From contig NZ_PSNW01000001.1 in NCBI RefSeq assembly GCF_002930645.1, positions 62,001 to 126,000 of the forward strand: a stretch of DNA of 64,000 bases, given 5' to 3'. The first letter of the stretch is position 1. Each line of letters opens with the position of its first letter. The DNA comes from Solimonas fluminis (GTDB lineage: Bacteria; Pseudomonadota; Gammaproteobacteria; Nevskiales; Nevskiaceae). Below, piece after piece: positions 16,913 through 26,764 of the stretch. The notes beneath the pieces were generated by a model, which had not been told where the DNA came from, made no database searches, and saw nothing but the letters and a program-made list of their open reading frames with translations. The position numbers and the translations under genes are program-made.

Positions 16913-17010
16913 CCGCAGTACTTCCCCCAGCCTCCTCCCTGCTCCCGGCCAACGCGCCGCGCGCGGCCGTGCCGTCGCGCTCCCTGTCGATGGCCTGCAG
17001 TCACCCAAAG

Positions 17011-17041
17011 AAAAACCCCCGCCATCGCTGGCGGGGGTCTT
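17011..17041 (-). terminator. Terminator of the OmpA-family gene
   Basis: On the minus strand the 9-bp stem CCCCCGCCA / TGGCGGGGG is followed by a T5 run, 24 bases after the stop at 17065. It may also stop tatD transcripts coming the other way. Confidence 0.85.
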
Positions 17042-17064
17042 CGTTCTGCTTGCCAACCGGGCGA

Positions 17065-18207
17065 TTACTCGCCGCGGGTGCGAACCTCGACGCGACGGTT
17101 CTGGGCGCGGCCCTCGTCGGTCTCGTTGGTCGCGACCGGCTTGGACTCGCCGTAGGCGTAGGTGTTGATGCGCTTGCTGTCCACGCCCTTGCGGGTCAGG
17201 TACTGCTTGACCGAGTTGGCGCGGCGCTCCGACAGGGCCTGGTTGTAGGCGTCGGTGCCGATCCAGTCGGTATGGCCGGAGACGTCGACCTTCAGGCTCG
17301 GGTACTGCTGCGACAGACCACCGATGGCCTTGGACGCATTGTCCAGGATCGAGCGGGCGTAGTCGGTCAGGTCGGAGCGGTCGAACTCGAAGTGCACGTC
17401 CTCGAAGCGGCGGTTCGGGCCTTCGCCGGAGCCATCCTTCGCGCAGCCGCTGGAGTCGACCTTGACGCCCTTGGCGGTGCCCGGGCACTTGTCCAGCGCG
17501 TCCGGAATGCCGTCGCCGTCGGAATCAACCGGGCAGCCCTTGGAGTCGACCTTCACGCCCTTCGGGGTGTTGGGGCACAGGTCGGCGTCGTCGGGAATGC
17601 CGTCGCCGTCCGCATCCGGACCGCCGGCATCGCCCAGGCCCGAGCCCTTCGGGCCCAGGGCGGCGACCAGGCCGACCTTGATGACCGGCTCGAGCAGCGA
17701 GTCGTCCAGGCCCGGGATTTCGGTATCGACGTAGCGGTAGCGGGCATCCGCGCGGAAGCCATAGCGGCTTTCGTCGCCGAAGTACTTGAAGAAGCCGACG
17801 CCCAGGGTGCCGAACGGATCGGTGTCCTCCGGCTGGCCGGCAACGGTCTTGTTCTGGTTCTTCATCGCGCCGACGCCGAGGCTGACGTAGGGCGAGAAGG
17901 CGCGGTTGCGCGAGTAGAAGAACAGCGCGTCCAGATGGCCGCCCAGCTCACGGAATTCGTTGGTGCCGCCGTTGTCGGCCTCGAACTGGTTCCAGAAACC
18001 GCCGAACTCCAGGCCCCAGTGCTTGCTCAGGGCCTTGCCGGCGCTGAACGCGTAGCCGTTGCTGGAGTCGGACGCACGATCGGCCTGATCGGCAAGCACC
18101 GTCTGGTAACCACCGAAAATATAGGGGCGCGTCTCGTCGGCCGCGACCGCCGGCAGCGCAATCGCCGCCAGGGCCAGGGTCAGAGCTGCGCGGGTTGTCT
18201 TATTCAT
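17065..18207 (-). CDS. OmpA-family outer-membrane protein with thrombospondin type-3 repeats
   Basis: 380 aa. I chose ATG 18207, preceded by GGAG, since it gives a clean signal peptide (1-22, PAVAA). An N-terminal 8-strand-type barrel (23-190) is followed by two calcium-binding TSP3-like repeats (DADGDGIPDDADLCP and DSDGDGIPDALDKCP, each with GVKVDS-GC). The C-terminal OmpA peptidoglycan-binding domain has FEFDRSDL, SGHTD and ALSERRANSV. It tethers the outer membrane to the cell wall. Single gene with its own terminator and promoter region containing a 12-bp dyad. Confidence 0.95.
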   Translation of the reverse strand: MNKTTRAALTLALAAIALPAVAADETRPYIFGGYQTVLADQADRASDSSNGYAFSAGKALSKHWGLEFGGFWNQFEADNGGTNEFRELGGHLDALFFYSRNRAFSPYVSLGVGAMKNQNKTVAGQPEDTDPFGTLGVGFFKYFGDESRYGFRADARYRYVDTEIPGLDDSLLEPVIKVGLVAALGPKGSGLGDAGGPDADGDGIPDDADLCPNTPKGVKVDSKGCPVDSDGDGIPDALDKCPGTAKGVKVDSSGCAKDGSGEGPNRRFEDVHFEFDRSDLTDYARSILDNASKAIGGLSQQYPSLKVDVSGHTDWIGTDAYNQALSERRANSVKQYLTRKGVDSKRINTYAYGESKPVATNETDEGRAQNRRVEVRTRGE

Positions 18208-18262
18208 TTTGAATCTCCAACCTGAAGATGAAAGCTGCCAAGAGTGTGGGGGTAATGACCCG

Positions 18263-18303
18263 CAAGCGAGTGCATTATGCATTCGCTTGTTGCAGCGCAG
18301 CAA
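18263..18303 (-). promoter_or_regulatory. Candidate promoter of the OmpA-family gene with overlapping 12-bp dyad
   Basis: Read on the minus strand, TTGCTG (18298-18303) and CATAAT (18274-18279) are 18 bases apart. The -10 box lies inside a near-perfect dyad CAAGCGAGTGCA-tta-TGCATTCGCTTG (18263-18289, 11 of 12 pairs), a possible operator. Confidence 0.5.
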
Positions 18304-18442
18304 CAGTCCTTGCGAAACCGTGGCTGGCTGAAAATATACTTGGATGCCCATTCAGGCTCCCCCGTCTGCGGATTTTGCCTGCCCCCCGGCGGATTTACCA
18401 GTCCTTTTTCCAGTCTTTTGATGATCTTCCAACGGATTTCCT

Positions 18443-19474
18443 GTGACCGAATTCCTTGCTGAGTATGGTCTGTTCCTGGCCAAGACCCTGACCTGGGCGG
18501 CGGCCCTGCTGGCCGTGGCGGCCGGCCTGGCCGCCATCCTGCGCCACGCGCGCCCCGGCCACGGCCCCGACCGGCTGGAGGTCCGCAACCTCAACGAGCG
18601 CTATGAGCAGATGGCCGACATCCTCAACGCCGACCTGCTCTCCGAAGAGGAGTTCAAGCGGCTGCGCAAGCAGCAGAAGGCCGAGGAGAAGGCCCGCCGC
18701 AAGGCCGCCAAGCGCGGTGAGCCGGCGCCGCGCCCGCGGATCTTCACCCTGAGCTTCGACGGCGACCTCGCCGCCCACGCGGTGGACTCCCTGCGGGAGG
18801 AGATCAGCGCCCTGCTGCAGGTGGCGCGCGATCGTGACGAGGTGCTGCTGCGCCTGGAGAGCGAGGGCGGCATGGTGCACGCCTACGGCCTGGCGGCCTC
18901 GCAGCTGCAGCGCATCCGCGGCCGCGGCCTGAAGCTGACCGTGGCGATCGACAAGGTGGCCGCCAGCGGCGGCTACATGATGGCCTGCGTCGCCGACCGC
19001 ATCCTGGCGGCGCCCTTCGCCATCGTCGGGTCCATCGGCGTGGTGGCGCAGCTGCCGAACTTCCACCGGGTGCTGAAGAAGCACGACATCGACGTGGAGC
19101 TGCATACTGCCGGCGAGTTCAAGCGCACCCTCACGCTGTTCGGCGAGAACACCGAGGCGGGCCGCGAGAAGTTCCGGGAGGAGCTGGAGGCCACGCACGT
19201 GCTGTTCAAGTCCTTCGTGTCCGGCAACCGACCCCAGCTGGAGATCGACCGCGTCGCCACCGGCGAGCACTGGTACGGCAGCCAGGCCCTGGAGCTGAAG
19301 CTGGTCGACCACCTGCAGACCAGCGATGATTACCTGCTGGAGCGCAAGGCCGACGCCGACCTCTACGAGCTGAGCTTCAAGCGGCGCCACCCGCTGTCCG
19401 AGCGCTTGGCCCAGGGGCTGGTGCGGCTGGGCACGGGCTTGCGCGGCGGCATGGAGAAGGCCCTAGCCCCTTGA
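18443..19474 (+). CDS. sohB: SohB-like inner-membrane S49 peptidase
   Basis: 343 aa with GTG start. An N-terminal membrane anchor (about 12-34) and a charged Lys/Arg-rich linker (60-95) precede the S49 protease domain. The domain carries the LESEGGMVHAYG segment, the nucleophile-region DKVAASGGYMMA (Ser in ASGG) and GSIGVVAQLPN, with the general-base Lys in HTAGEFKRTL. Enzymes of this family cleave signal peptides or misfolded membrane proteins on the periplasmic side. A TATACT box at 18335-18340 is a candidate promoter. Confidence 0.93.
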   Translation: MTEFLAEYGLFLAKTLTWAAALLAVAAGLAAILRHARPGHGPDRLEVRNLNERYEQMADILNADLLSEEEFKRLRKQQKAEEKARRKAAKRGEPAPRPRIFTLSFDGDLAAHAVDSLREEISALLQVARDRDEVLLRLESEGGMVHAYGLAASQLQRIRGRGLKLTVAIDKVAASGGYMMACVADRILAAPFAIVGSIGVVAQLPNFHRVLKKHDIDVELHTAGEFKRTLTLFGENTEAGREKFREELEATHVLFKSFVSGNRPQLEIDRVATGEHWYGSQALELKLVDHLQTSDDYLLERKADADLYELSFKRRHPLSERLAQGLVRLGTGLRGGMEKALAP

Positions 19475-19536
19475 AACGGCCGCGGCCGGCCGCAACCTGA
19501 ACCCCCGACTGGCACCACAAGAACCTGGAGAAGGAC

Positions 19537-20169
19537 ATGAAACTGACCAGCACGAGCTTCCGCAACAACGGCGTACTCCCCGGCCGCCTCGCCTTCTGCG
19601 TCAAGGACCCGAAGCAGCGGGTGCGCCTGTCGAAGAACCTGAACCCGCAACTGGCCTGGAGCGGCGCGCCGGAGGGCACCCGGTCCTTCGTGCTGCTGTG
19701 CGTGGACGGCGATGTGCCGACCCGCCCGGACGACGTCAACCAGCCCGGCCGCGAGGTGCCCTTCGACCTGCCGCGCGGCGAATTCCTGCACTGGGCGGTG
19801 GTCGATATCCCGGCGACGGTCTCCGAGATCGCCGAGGGCAGTTGCTCGGCCGGCGTGACCGCTCGCGGCAAGGCCTCCCCGGAAGGCCCCGCGGGCAGCC
19901 GCCAGGGGCAGAACGACTACACCGGCTGGTTCAAGGGCGACGCCGGCATGGAAGGCAGCTACCTGGGCTACGACGGCCCCTGCCCGCCCTGGAACGATTC
20001 GCGGGTCCACCATTACCGCTTCGAGCTGTATGCCACCGACCTGGAGGCGGCCCCGGTGAAGGGCGCCTTTGGCCTGGCCGAGGTGCGCAAGGCCCTGGAG
20101 GGCCATGTGCTGGCCCAGGCCCGGCTGACCGGCCGCTACAGCCTGAACCCCCGCTTCAGCCTGAAATAA
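19537..20169 (+). CDS. YbhB/YbcL-like phosphatidylethanolamine-binding (PEBP) family protein
   Basis: 210 aa, cytosolic (no signal peptide), AAGGA ribosome site before ATG 19537. The ligand-pocket motif CVDGDVPTRPD and the later LHWAVVDIPA and HHYRFELYA stretches match bacterial Raf-kinase-inhibitor-like proteins. It is longer than YbhB (about 158 aa) because of an insert around residues 65-75 and 110-140. Function in bacteria is poorly defined. It lies 62 bases downstream of sohB on the same strand. Confidence 0.85.
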   Translation: MKLTSTSFRNNGVLPGRLAFCVKDPKQRVRLSKNLNPQLAWSGAPEGTRSFVLLCVDGDVPTRPDDVNQPGREVPFDLPRGEFLHWAVVDIPATVSEIAEGSCSAGVTARGKASPEGPAGSRQGQNDYTGWFKGDAGMEGSYLGYDGPCPPWNDSRVHHYRFELYATDLEAAPVKGAFGLAEVRKALEGHVLAQARLTGRYSLNPRFSLK

Positions 20170-20253
20170 GCAGGCCGCGGCAGGAAACTCGCTGCAGGCT
20201 GCAAGGTCATAGCGATCGCCGCCCGTTGGCGGCTCTTCCCAGAGAACCACCCG

Positions 20254-21687
20254 ATGTCACGCAACTTTGCGATCAAGATTTTCGCGCCGCTGGCCGTGTC
20301 GGCCTCGATCATCGGCGCCGCTGCGCTACTGTCCGGCAACCCGGAGCGGGCCCACGCGGACCTGCCGCCGGTCGGCGCGGTGGTCCAGGCCGTGCCCCCC
20401 GTGCAGGGCGTGCCTTCGCTGGCGCCGATGCTCAAGGCGGTGATGCCGGCGGTGGTCAACATCTCGGTCACGTCCAAGGTCGAGATCCAGAACCCGCTGA
20501 TGCAGGATCCCTTCTTCCGCCGCTTCTTCGGCGCGCCCGAGCAGCAGCAACCGCAGGAACGCGAGTCCCAGGCCATCGGCTCGGGCGTGGTGGTGGATGC
20601 CGCCAAGGGCTATGTCATCACCAACAGCCACGTGGTGGCCGAGGCCGACAGCATCTCCGTGCGCCTCAACGACGACCGCGAGTTCGACGCCAAGCTGATC
20701 GGCAAGGACCCGGACACCGACGTGGCCGTGCTGCAGATCAAGGCGGACAACCTGACCGCGCTGAAGATGGCGGATTCCGACCAGCTGCAGGTCGGTGACT
20801 TCGTCGTCGCCATCGGCTCGCCCTTCGGCCTGCGCCAGACGGTGACCTCGGGCATCGTCTCGGGCCTGTCGCGCCAGACCGGCATCAGCGAGGGCGGCTA
20901 CGAGGACTTCATCCAGACCGATGCCTCGATCAATCCGGGCAATTCCGGCGGCGCCCTGATCAACCTGCGCGGCGAGCTGGTCGGCATCCCCAGCAACATC
21001 CTGTCGCGCTCGGGCGGCAACATCGGCATCGGCTTCGCGATCCCGACCAACCTGGCCCGCGAGGTCATGAGCCAGCTGGTGTCCAACGGCGAGATCCAGC
21101 GCGGTCGCATCGGCATCAACGGCCAGGACCTGACCCCCGACCTGGCCAAGGCCTTCGGCCTGACCAGCACCCGCGGCGCGGTCATCACCCGCGTGCTGCC
21201 CAAGTCCCCCGCCGACAAGGCCGGCCTGAAGTCCGAGGACGTGATCCTGGAAGCCAACGGCCGCGCGGTCGAGAACTTCGCCCAGCTGCGCAACCGCGTG
21301 GGGCTGATGCGCATCGGCGACAAGGTGACGCTCAAGGTGCTGCGCGACGGCAAGCCGCGCGAGGTCACGGTCAGCATCGGCAAGGAAGAGGAGATCGCCG
21401 CCGACAGCGATAACCTGCACCCGCAGCTCAAGGGCGCCACCTTCGCCCCGCTGGACGAGTCGGCGCGCCAGAACGCCGGCGACACCCGCGGCGTGCTGGT
21501 GCAGGCGGTGGAGCCGCGCTCCCCGGCCGCCCGCGCCGGCCTGCGCCCGGGAGACATCGTCATCGCGGTCAACCGCCGCCCGGTTCAGGACCTGGAGGAC
21601 TTCTCCAAGCTGGCCAATCCCAAGGCGCCGGAACTGCTGCTGCACGTCCGCCGCGGCCCGGGAGCCCTGTTCATCCTGATCCGCTAG
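20254..21687 (+). CDS. degQ: DegQ/DegP-type (Do) periplasmic serine endoprotease
   Basis: 477 aa. An N-terminal membrane/signal segment (8-27) is followed by the trypsin-like domain with an intact triad: His126 (TNSHVVAEAD), Asp156 (DPDTDVAVL) and Ser231 (GNSGGAL). Two PDZ domains occupy about 265-360 and 385-475. These proteases degrade or chaperone unfolded periplasmic proteins. The LA loop (76-108) is short and Gln-rich, closer to DegQ or MucD than DegP. A strong terminator follows at 21735. Confidence 0.94.
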   Translation: MSRNFAIKIFAPLAVSASIIGAAALLSGNPERAHADLPPVGAVVQAVPPVQGVPSLAPMLKAVMPAVVNISVTSKVEIQNPLMQDPFFRRFFGAPEQQQPQERESQAIGSGVVVDAAKGYVITNSHVVAEADSISVRLNDDREFDAKLIGKDPDTDVAVLQIKADNLTALKMADSDQLQVGDFVVAIGSPFGLRQTVTSGIVSGLSRQTGISEGGYEDFIQTDASINPGNSGGALINLRGELVGIPSNILSRSGGNIGIGFAIPTNLAREVMSQLVSNGEIQRGRIGINGQDLTPDLAKAFGLTSTRGAVITRVLPKSPADKAGLKSEDVILEANGRAVENFAQLRNRVGLMRIGDKVTLKVLRDGKPREVTVSIGKEEEIAADSDNLHPQLKGATFAPLDESARQNAGDTRGVLVQAVEPRSPAARAGLRPGDIVIAVNRRPVQDLEDFSKLANPKAPELLLHVRRGPGALFILIR

Positions 21688-21734
21688 TGCCGGACAGGGG
21701 TTTCCGGCTGTAGGGAATCCCCAACTGTCTTAGG

Positions 21735-21776
21735 ATGGGCGACGGACTTATACTTCGGTCCGTCGCCCATTTTTTG
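21735..21776 (+). terminator. Strong terminator after degQ
   Basis: A 13-bp stem (ATGGGCGACGGAC / GTCCGTCGCCCAT) with loop TTATACTTCG is followed by TTTTTT. Its loop also contains TATACT (21749-21754), which could act as a -10 box for the downstream zapA operon. Confidence 0.9.
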
Positions 21777-21788
21777 CCCGTGACCGGC

Positions 21789-21989
21789 ATGCTCGAAGAA
21801 GAAGTCCAACAGCTCGAGGAACGCACGCAGCGCCTGCTGGCCGCCTACCGGCAGGCCCGGCTGGAGCAGAAGCGCGCGCTGCAGGAACGTGACCGCCTGC
21901 TGGCGCTCAACGCCGAGCTGCGCCGCCGCATCGAGGGCATCGTCGAGAGAGTGCGCATGCTGGAATCCGAGCAGGAGTCGTCCCAATGA
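21789..21989 (+). CDS. Small coiled-coil protein, TIGR02449 / ZauP-like
   Basis: 66 aa from ATG 21789 (MLEEEVQQLEERTQRLL). An earlier in-frame start would run through the degQ terminator, so it is rejected; GTG 21780 is possible. The whole chain is a heptad-patterned charged helix. The family sits directly upstream of zapA in many gammaproteobacteria, and a cell-division accessory role is suggested by that position. The stop overlaps the zapA start (ATGA). Confidence 0.85.
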   Translation: MLEEEVQQLEERTQRLLAAYRQARLEQKRALQERDRLLALNAELRRRIEGIVERVRMLESEQESSQ

Positions 21990-22315
21990 GCCCGACGCCC
22001 AAGGACCGCAACAGCGAGGAACCCCTGAGCGTCACCGTGCGCATCATGGGCAAGGAGTACGCCGTGGCCTGCCCTCCCGAGGAGCACGAGGCGCTGGTCA
22101 AGTCGGCCGACTACCTCAACGAGCGCATGAGCACCATCCGCAAGCGCGGCAAGGCCCTGGGCAGCGAGCGCATCGCCGTCATGGCGGCCCTCAACATCGC
22201 GCGCGAACTGCTTGAACTCAAAGGCGTCGAGGGCGTCACGCAGGTCAACCCCGAGGCGCTGGCCAAGCTGCGCCAGATGTCGCTCGACATCGACTCCACG
22301 CTGTCGCTGGAATAA
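21986..22315 (+). CDS. zapA: Cell division protein ZapA
   Basis: 109 aa. An N-terminal globular domain (SVTVRIMGKEYAVACPPEE, residues 15-33, then LVKSADYLNERM) and a C-terminal coiled coil (about 60-100) match ZapA. ZapA binds FtsZ and cross-links protofilaments at the Z-ring. Translationally coupled to the upstream coiled-coil gene and followed by 6S RNA, a common gammaproteobacterial order. Confidence 0.93.
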   Translation: MSPTPKDRNSEEPLSVTVRIMGKEYAVACPPEEHEALVKSADYLNERMSTIRKRGKALGSERIAVMAALNIARELLELKGVEGVTQVNPEALAKLRQMSLDIDSTLSLE

Positions 22316-22393
22316 GGCGGCGCAGCCGCCGCGCGGTGCGGCAAAGCCGACGACGGACCGCCTGCGGAGGCATTCGATGGTATCCTTGTGCCA

Positions 22394-22576
22394 GGTGTCT
22401 CCTGCGGTGTTCGATGTCGGCTTGGTACCCTTGAGCCTATTTAAACACCCAGGGAGCTTTACCCGTGGCTGGCGTGCAGGCCCACCCCGCAGTGGGAAGC
22501 CCAATGCCCGGCGCGGCGCCCACTTGAGACTAAGTCTCAAGGTCAAAAGCCGATGACGGCACCGGCGGGAGACACC
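22394..22576 (+). ncRNA. ssrS: 6S RNA (ssrS)
   Basis: 183 nt, the usual size. The ends pair as GGTGTCTCCTGC with GCGGGAGACACC. The next helix pairs GGTGTTCGATGTCGGC with GCCGATGACGGCACC. Conserved elements are the CTTGAGCC near 22430 and the TTGAGACTAAGTCTCAAGG hairpin near 22524 before the closing stem. TATCCT (22381-22386) sits eight bases before the inferred start. 6S RNA mimics an open promoter and sequesters sigma70 RNA polymerase in stationary phase. Position between zapA and the cyclo-ligase gene is the conserved one. The 3' arm contains the start codon of the next gene. Confidence 0.92.
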
Positions 22577-23149
22577 GCTGATTCCAAGACGCAGCTGCGG
22601 CGCGAGTTCCGCCGCCTGCGCCGGACGCTGGGCCCCGCACAGCGCCGCCGCGCCGCCGCTCGGGCCGCCGCGAGATTCGCCCGCAGCCTCCTGTTCCGCC
22701 GGGCGCGCCAGCTGGCGCTGTACCTCGCCCATGGCAGCGAGCTCGATACCCTGCCCCTGCTGCATCGCTGCCATGCCGCCGGCAAGGCGGTCTATGTGCC
22801 GCGCGTGCTGGACGGACACCGCATGCGCTTCGAACGCTACGCCCCGGGCACGCGCCTGCGCCGCAACCGCTACGGCATCCTCGAGCCGGCCATTCGCGGC
22901 GCGCGCCGCGGGCCGATGCGCCTGGACCTGGTGGTGGTGCCGCTGACCGCCTTCGACGCCAGGGGGCATCGCCTGGGCGCCGGCGGCGGCTACTACGACC
23001 GCGCCTTCGCGGGACGGCGCGGCAGCCGCCCCCGGCTGGTGGGTTACGCTTACGCGCTGCAGCAGGCGCCCGCCCTGCCGGCCGAACCCTGGGACGTGCG
23101 GCTGGATGCCGTCGTCACCGACAAGACCCTATTCGTTTTCAGGAGCTGA
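22553..23149 (+). CDS. fau: 5-formyltetrahydrofolate cyclo-ligase
   Basis: 198 aa. Converts 5-formyl-THF and ATP to 5,10-methenyl-THF. The N-terminal basic helix (KTQLRREFRRLRRTL), the LYLAHGSELDT segment and the C-terminal folate/ATP loop LGAGGGYYDRAF are diagnostic. The only plausible ATG (22553) lies inside the 3' strand of the 6S RNA terminal stem, so the mRNA either is the 6S primary transcript or starts within it. In enterobacteria the two are also co-transcribed. Confidence 0.93.
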   Translation: MTAPAGDTADSKTQLRREFRRLRRTLGPAQRRRAAARAAARFARSLLFRRARQLALYLAHGSELDTLPLLHRCHAAGKAVYVPRVLDGHRMRFERYAPGTRLRRNRYGILEPAIRGARRGPMRLDLVVVPLTAFDARGHRLGAGGGYYDRAFAGRRGSRPRLVGYAYALQQAPALPAEPWDVRLDAVVTDKTLFVFRS

Positions 23150-23153
23150 TGCC

Positions 23154-23606
23154 GTGGCCTACTGGCTGATGAAGTCGGAACCCGACTGTTTCTCGATCGA
23201 CGATCTCAAGGCGAAGAAGACCGCGCCCTGGGACGGCGTGCGCAACTACCAGGTGCGCAACATGTTCCGCGACGACATGAAGCCGGGCGACCTCGCCTTC
23301 TTCTACCACTCCTCCTGCGAGGTGCCGGGCATCTACGGCGTGATGAAGATCGCCTCGGTGGCCTACCCCGACCCGACGCAGTTCGACCCCAAGGCCGATC
23401 ACTACGACCCCAAGTCGAAGAAGGAAGAGCCGCGCTGGCTGCTGGTGGACGTCAGCTTCCAGCGCAAGCTCAAGCATCCGATCACGCTGGCGCAGATGCG
23501 CGACGACCGCAAGCTCGCCCATTTCCGCCTGCTCGCTCCGGGCAACCGCCTCTCGGTGATTCCGGTGGGCAAAGAGCACTGGGAGCACATCCTGTCGCTG
23601 GAGTGA
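23154..23606 (+). CDS. EVE-domain (YTH/PUA-like) protein
   Basis: 150 aa from GTG 23154, with AGGAG at 23141-23145. MKSEPDCFSIDDL, WDGVRNYQVRNM and GDLAFFYHS are the hallmark motifs of EVE domains, which adopt a PUA-like fold and are thought to recognise modified nucleic-acid bases. Bacterial stand-alone EVE proteins beside ygfA/fau are common; the substrate here is unknown. It starts 4 bases after the cyclo-ligase stop and is probably co-transcribed. Confidence 0.93.
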   Translation: MAYWLMKSEPDCFSIDDLKAKKTAPWDGVRNYQVRNMFRDDMKPGDLAFFYHSSCEVPGIYGVMKIASVAYPDPTQFDPKADHYDPKSKKEEPRWLLVDVSFQRKLKHPITLAQMRDDRKLAHFRLLAPGNRLSVIPVGKEHWEHILSLE

Positions 23607-23706
23607 GACGGTTTTCCGCCGGGCGAGGGGAAAGTTCCGCCCGTTAAGCGTTGAGCAAGGCGCCGCGCACCAGTCTTGAACCTCCACCAGCACATGGAGG
23701 TGCGAC

Positions 23707-24213
23707 ATGCGGATCAGGACGATTGCGGCGGCGGTACTGTTGACGAGCCTGGCGGGCACCGCGGCAGCGGCGGAGATGGGCGGTTATCTCGGCGCCAGCT
23801 ACGGCCGTGCCAGCTTCGACAACGACGATTTCGACGGCTCCGACGACGGCTACAAGATCATGGCCGGCGGCTATGCCGGCATCATCGGCGGCGAGATCGG
23901 CTACGTGAACTTCGGCAACCTGGGCGGCGACAGCGACGGCCCGGACGCCGATGCCTGGACGCTGGCCGTCACGGCCGGCATCCCGCTGGGCGAGATCGCG
24001 CGCATCTACGGCAAGGTCGGCTACGCCTTCGCCGAGGTCGACGGCCAGTCGGTGTCCGAGGAGATCGACGACGACAAGGACAACCTGTTCTACGGCGCCG
24101 GCGTGACCTTCCCCATCGCGCAGAACTTCGCGCTCAAGGCCGAGTACGAGCGCTACGAGGTCGGCAACTCCGATCTCGACATGGCTTCGGCGGGTCTCGA
24201 GTTCCGCTTCTGA
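23707..24213 (+). CDS. Small outer-membrane beta-barrel (porin-family) protein
   Basis: 168 aa with signal peptide (1-22, AAAA-E), GGAGG before ATG 23707 and a C-terminal LEFRF ending in Phe. Regular strands alternate with acidic Asp/Gly loops (DNDDFDGSDDG, GDSDGPDAD, EEIDDDKDN) that could bind divalent cations. The pattern fits an 8-strand OMP_b-brl protein. It is a single gene with a GC-rich hairpin after the stop. Confidence 0.85.
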   Translation: MRIRTIAAAVLLTSLAGTAAAAEMGGYLGASYGRASFDNDDFDGSDDGYKIMAGGYAGIIGGEIGYVNFGNLGGDSDGPDADAWTLAVTAGIPLGEIARIYGKVGYAFAEVDGQSVSEEIDDDKDNLFYGAGVTFPIAQNFALKAEYERYEVGNSDLDMASAGLEFRF

Positions 24214-24223
24214 AGCGAGGGGT

Positions 24224-24253
24224 CCCCGCCCGGCCAGGGAAGGCCGGGCGGGG
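24224..24253. terminator. 12-bp GC hairpin between convergent genes
   Basis: CCCCGCCCGGCC and GGCCGGGCGGGG flank a six-base loop, between the barrel gene and ilvA stops. No T-run follows. The adjacent CACCCTTCGACAAGC is reminiscent of a common proteobacterial intergenic repeat. Confidence 0.5.
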
Positions 24254-24303
24254 GCCCGTCCACCCTTCGACAAGCGGGGCAACCGGCGGGCTGCGGCGCC
24301 CGA

Positions 24304-25863
<1,560 letters not shown>

Positions 25864-25873
25864 AGTGTTGGCG

Positions 25874-25917
25874 GGCAGGGTGCAATATCATACGCTCCCT
25901 TTTTGCTGCACCCTGCC
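25874..25917. promoter_or_regulatory. Perfect 11-bp dyad in the ilvA/proC divergent promoter
   Basis: GGCAGGGTGCA (25874-25884) and TGCACCCTGCC (25907-25917) are separated by 22 bases. On the minus strand the spacer carries TATGAT (25887-25892), a good -10 for ilvA. The arms could be a two-site operator. Confidence 0.5.
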
Positions 25918-25936
25918 GGACACCCCCTAGACAACG

Positions 25937-26758
25937 ATGCTGCAGACGATTGCCTTCATTGGCGGCGGCAACATGGCGGCCAGCCTGATCGGCGGCCTGA
26001 TCGCCGCCGGCCACCCGGCGGAGCGCCTGCGCGTAGCGGAGCCCCTGCCCGAGCGCGCCGAGTGGCTGCGCCGGCAGTTCGGCCTGCAGGTGCGGTCCAC
26101 CGCGGCCGAGGTGGTCCCGGGCGCCGGCGCGCTGGTCCTGGCGGTCAAGCCCCAGCAGATGGGCGAGGCCCTGGCGGGCCTGCAGGCCGACCCCGGCTGC
26201 GTGGTGGTGTCCGTGGCCGCCGGCGTCCGCCTGGCGCGCCTGCGCCGCGCCCTGGGTGATGCCGCCCACTACGTGCGCACCATGCCCAACACCCCGGCCC
26301 TGATCGGCAAGGGCATCACCGGCCTCTATGCCGCCGACGGCACCCCCGCCGCCGCCCGGGAACTGGCCGAGAGCGTGCTGGCTACCGCCGGCGCCACGGT
26401 GTGGCTGCGGCGCGAGGAGGACATCGACGCGGTTACCGCGCTGTCCGGCTCCGGCCCGGCCTACTTCTTCCTGCTGACCGAGGCGCTGCGCGAGGCCGGC
26501 GAAAAGCTGGGCCTGGACCGCGACACCGCCGCCCGGCTGGCCCTGCACACCTTTGCCGGCTCGGCGCAGATGGCGGCGGCCGAGGGCGCGCGCGACGTGG
26601 TCGAACTGCGCGCCCAGGTCACCTCCAAGGGCGGCACCACCGAGGCCGCCGTGAAATCCCTGGAAGCCGCCGGCCTGCGCCGCAGCTTCGACGAGGCCCT
26701 GGCCGCCGCCGCGAACCGCAGCCGCGAGCTGGGCGACCTGCTCGATGCACAGTCCTGA
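25937..26758 (+). CDS. proC: Pyrroline-5-carboxylate reductase
   Basis: 273 aa. Reduces 1-pyrroline-5-carboxylate to proline with NAD(P)H. The N-terminal Rossmann motif [14 protein letters not shown], the [14 protein letters not shown] stretch and the C-terminal signature [16 protein letters not shown] are all present. It begins a four-gene run with yggT-like, metX and metW; the gap to the next gene is six bases. Confidence 0.96.
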   Translation: MLQTIAFIGGGNMAASLIGGLIAAGHPAERLRVAEPLPERAEWLRRQFGLQVRSTAAEVVPGAGALVLAVKPQQMGEALAGLQADPGCVVVSVAAGVRLARLRRALGDAAHYVRTMPNTPALIGKGITGLYAADGTPAAARELAESVLATAGATVWLRREEDIDAVTALSGSGPAYFFLLTEALREAGEKLGLDRDTAARLALHTFAGSAQMAAAEGARDVVELRAQVTSKGGTTEAAVKSLEAAGLRRSFDEALAAAANRSRELGDLLDAQS

Positions 26759-26764
26759 GGAACG

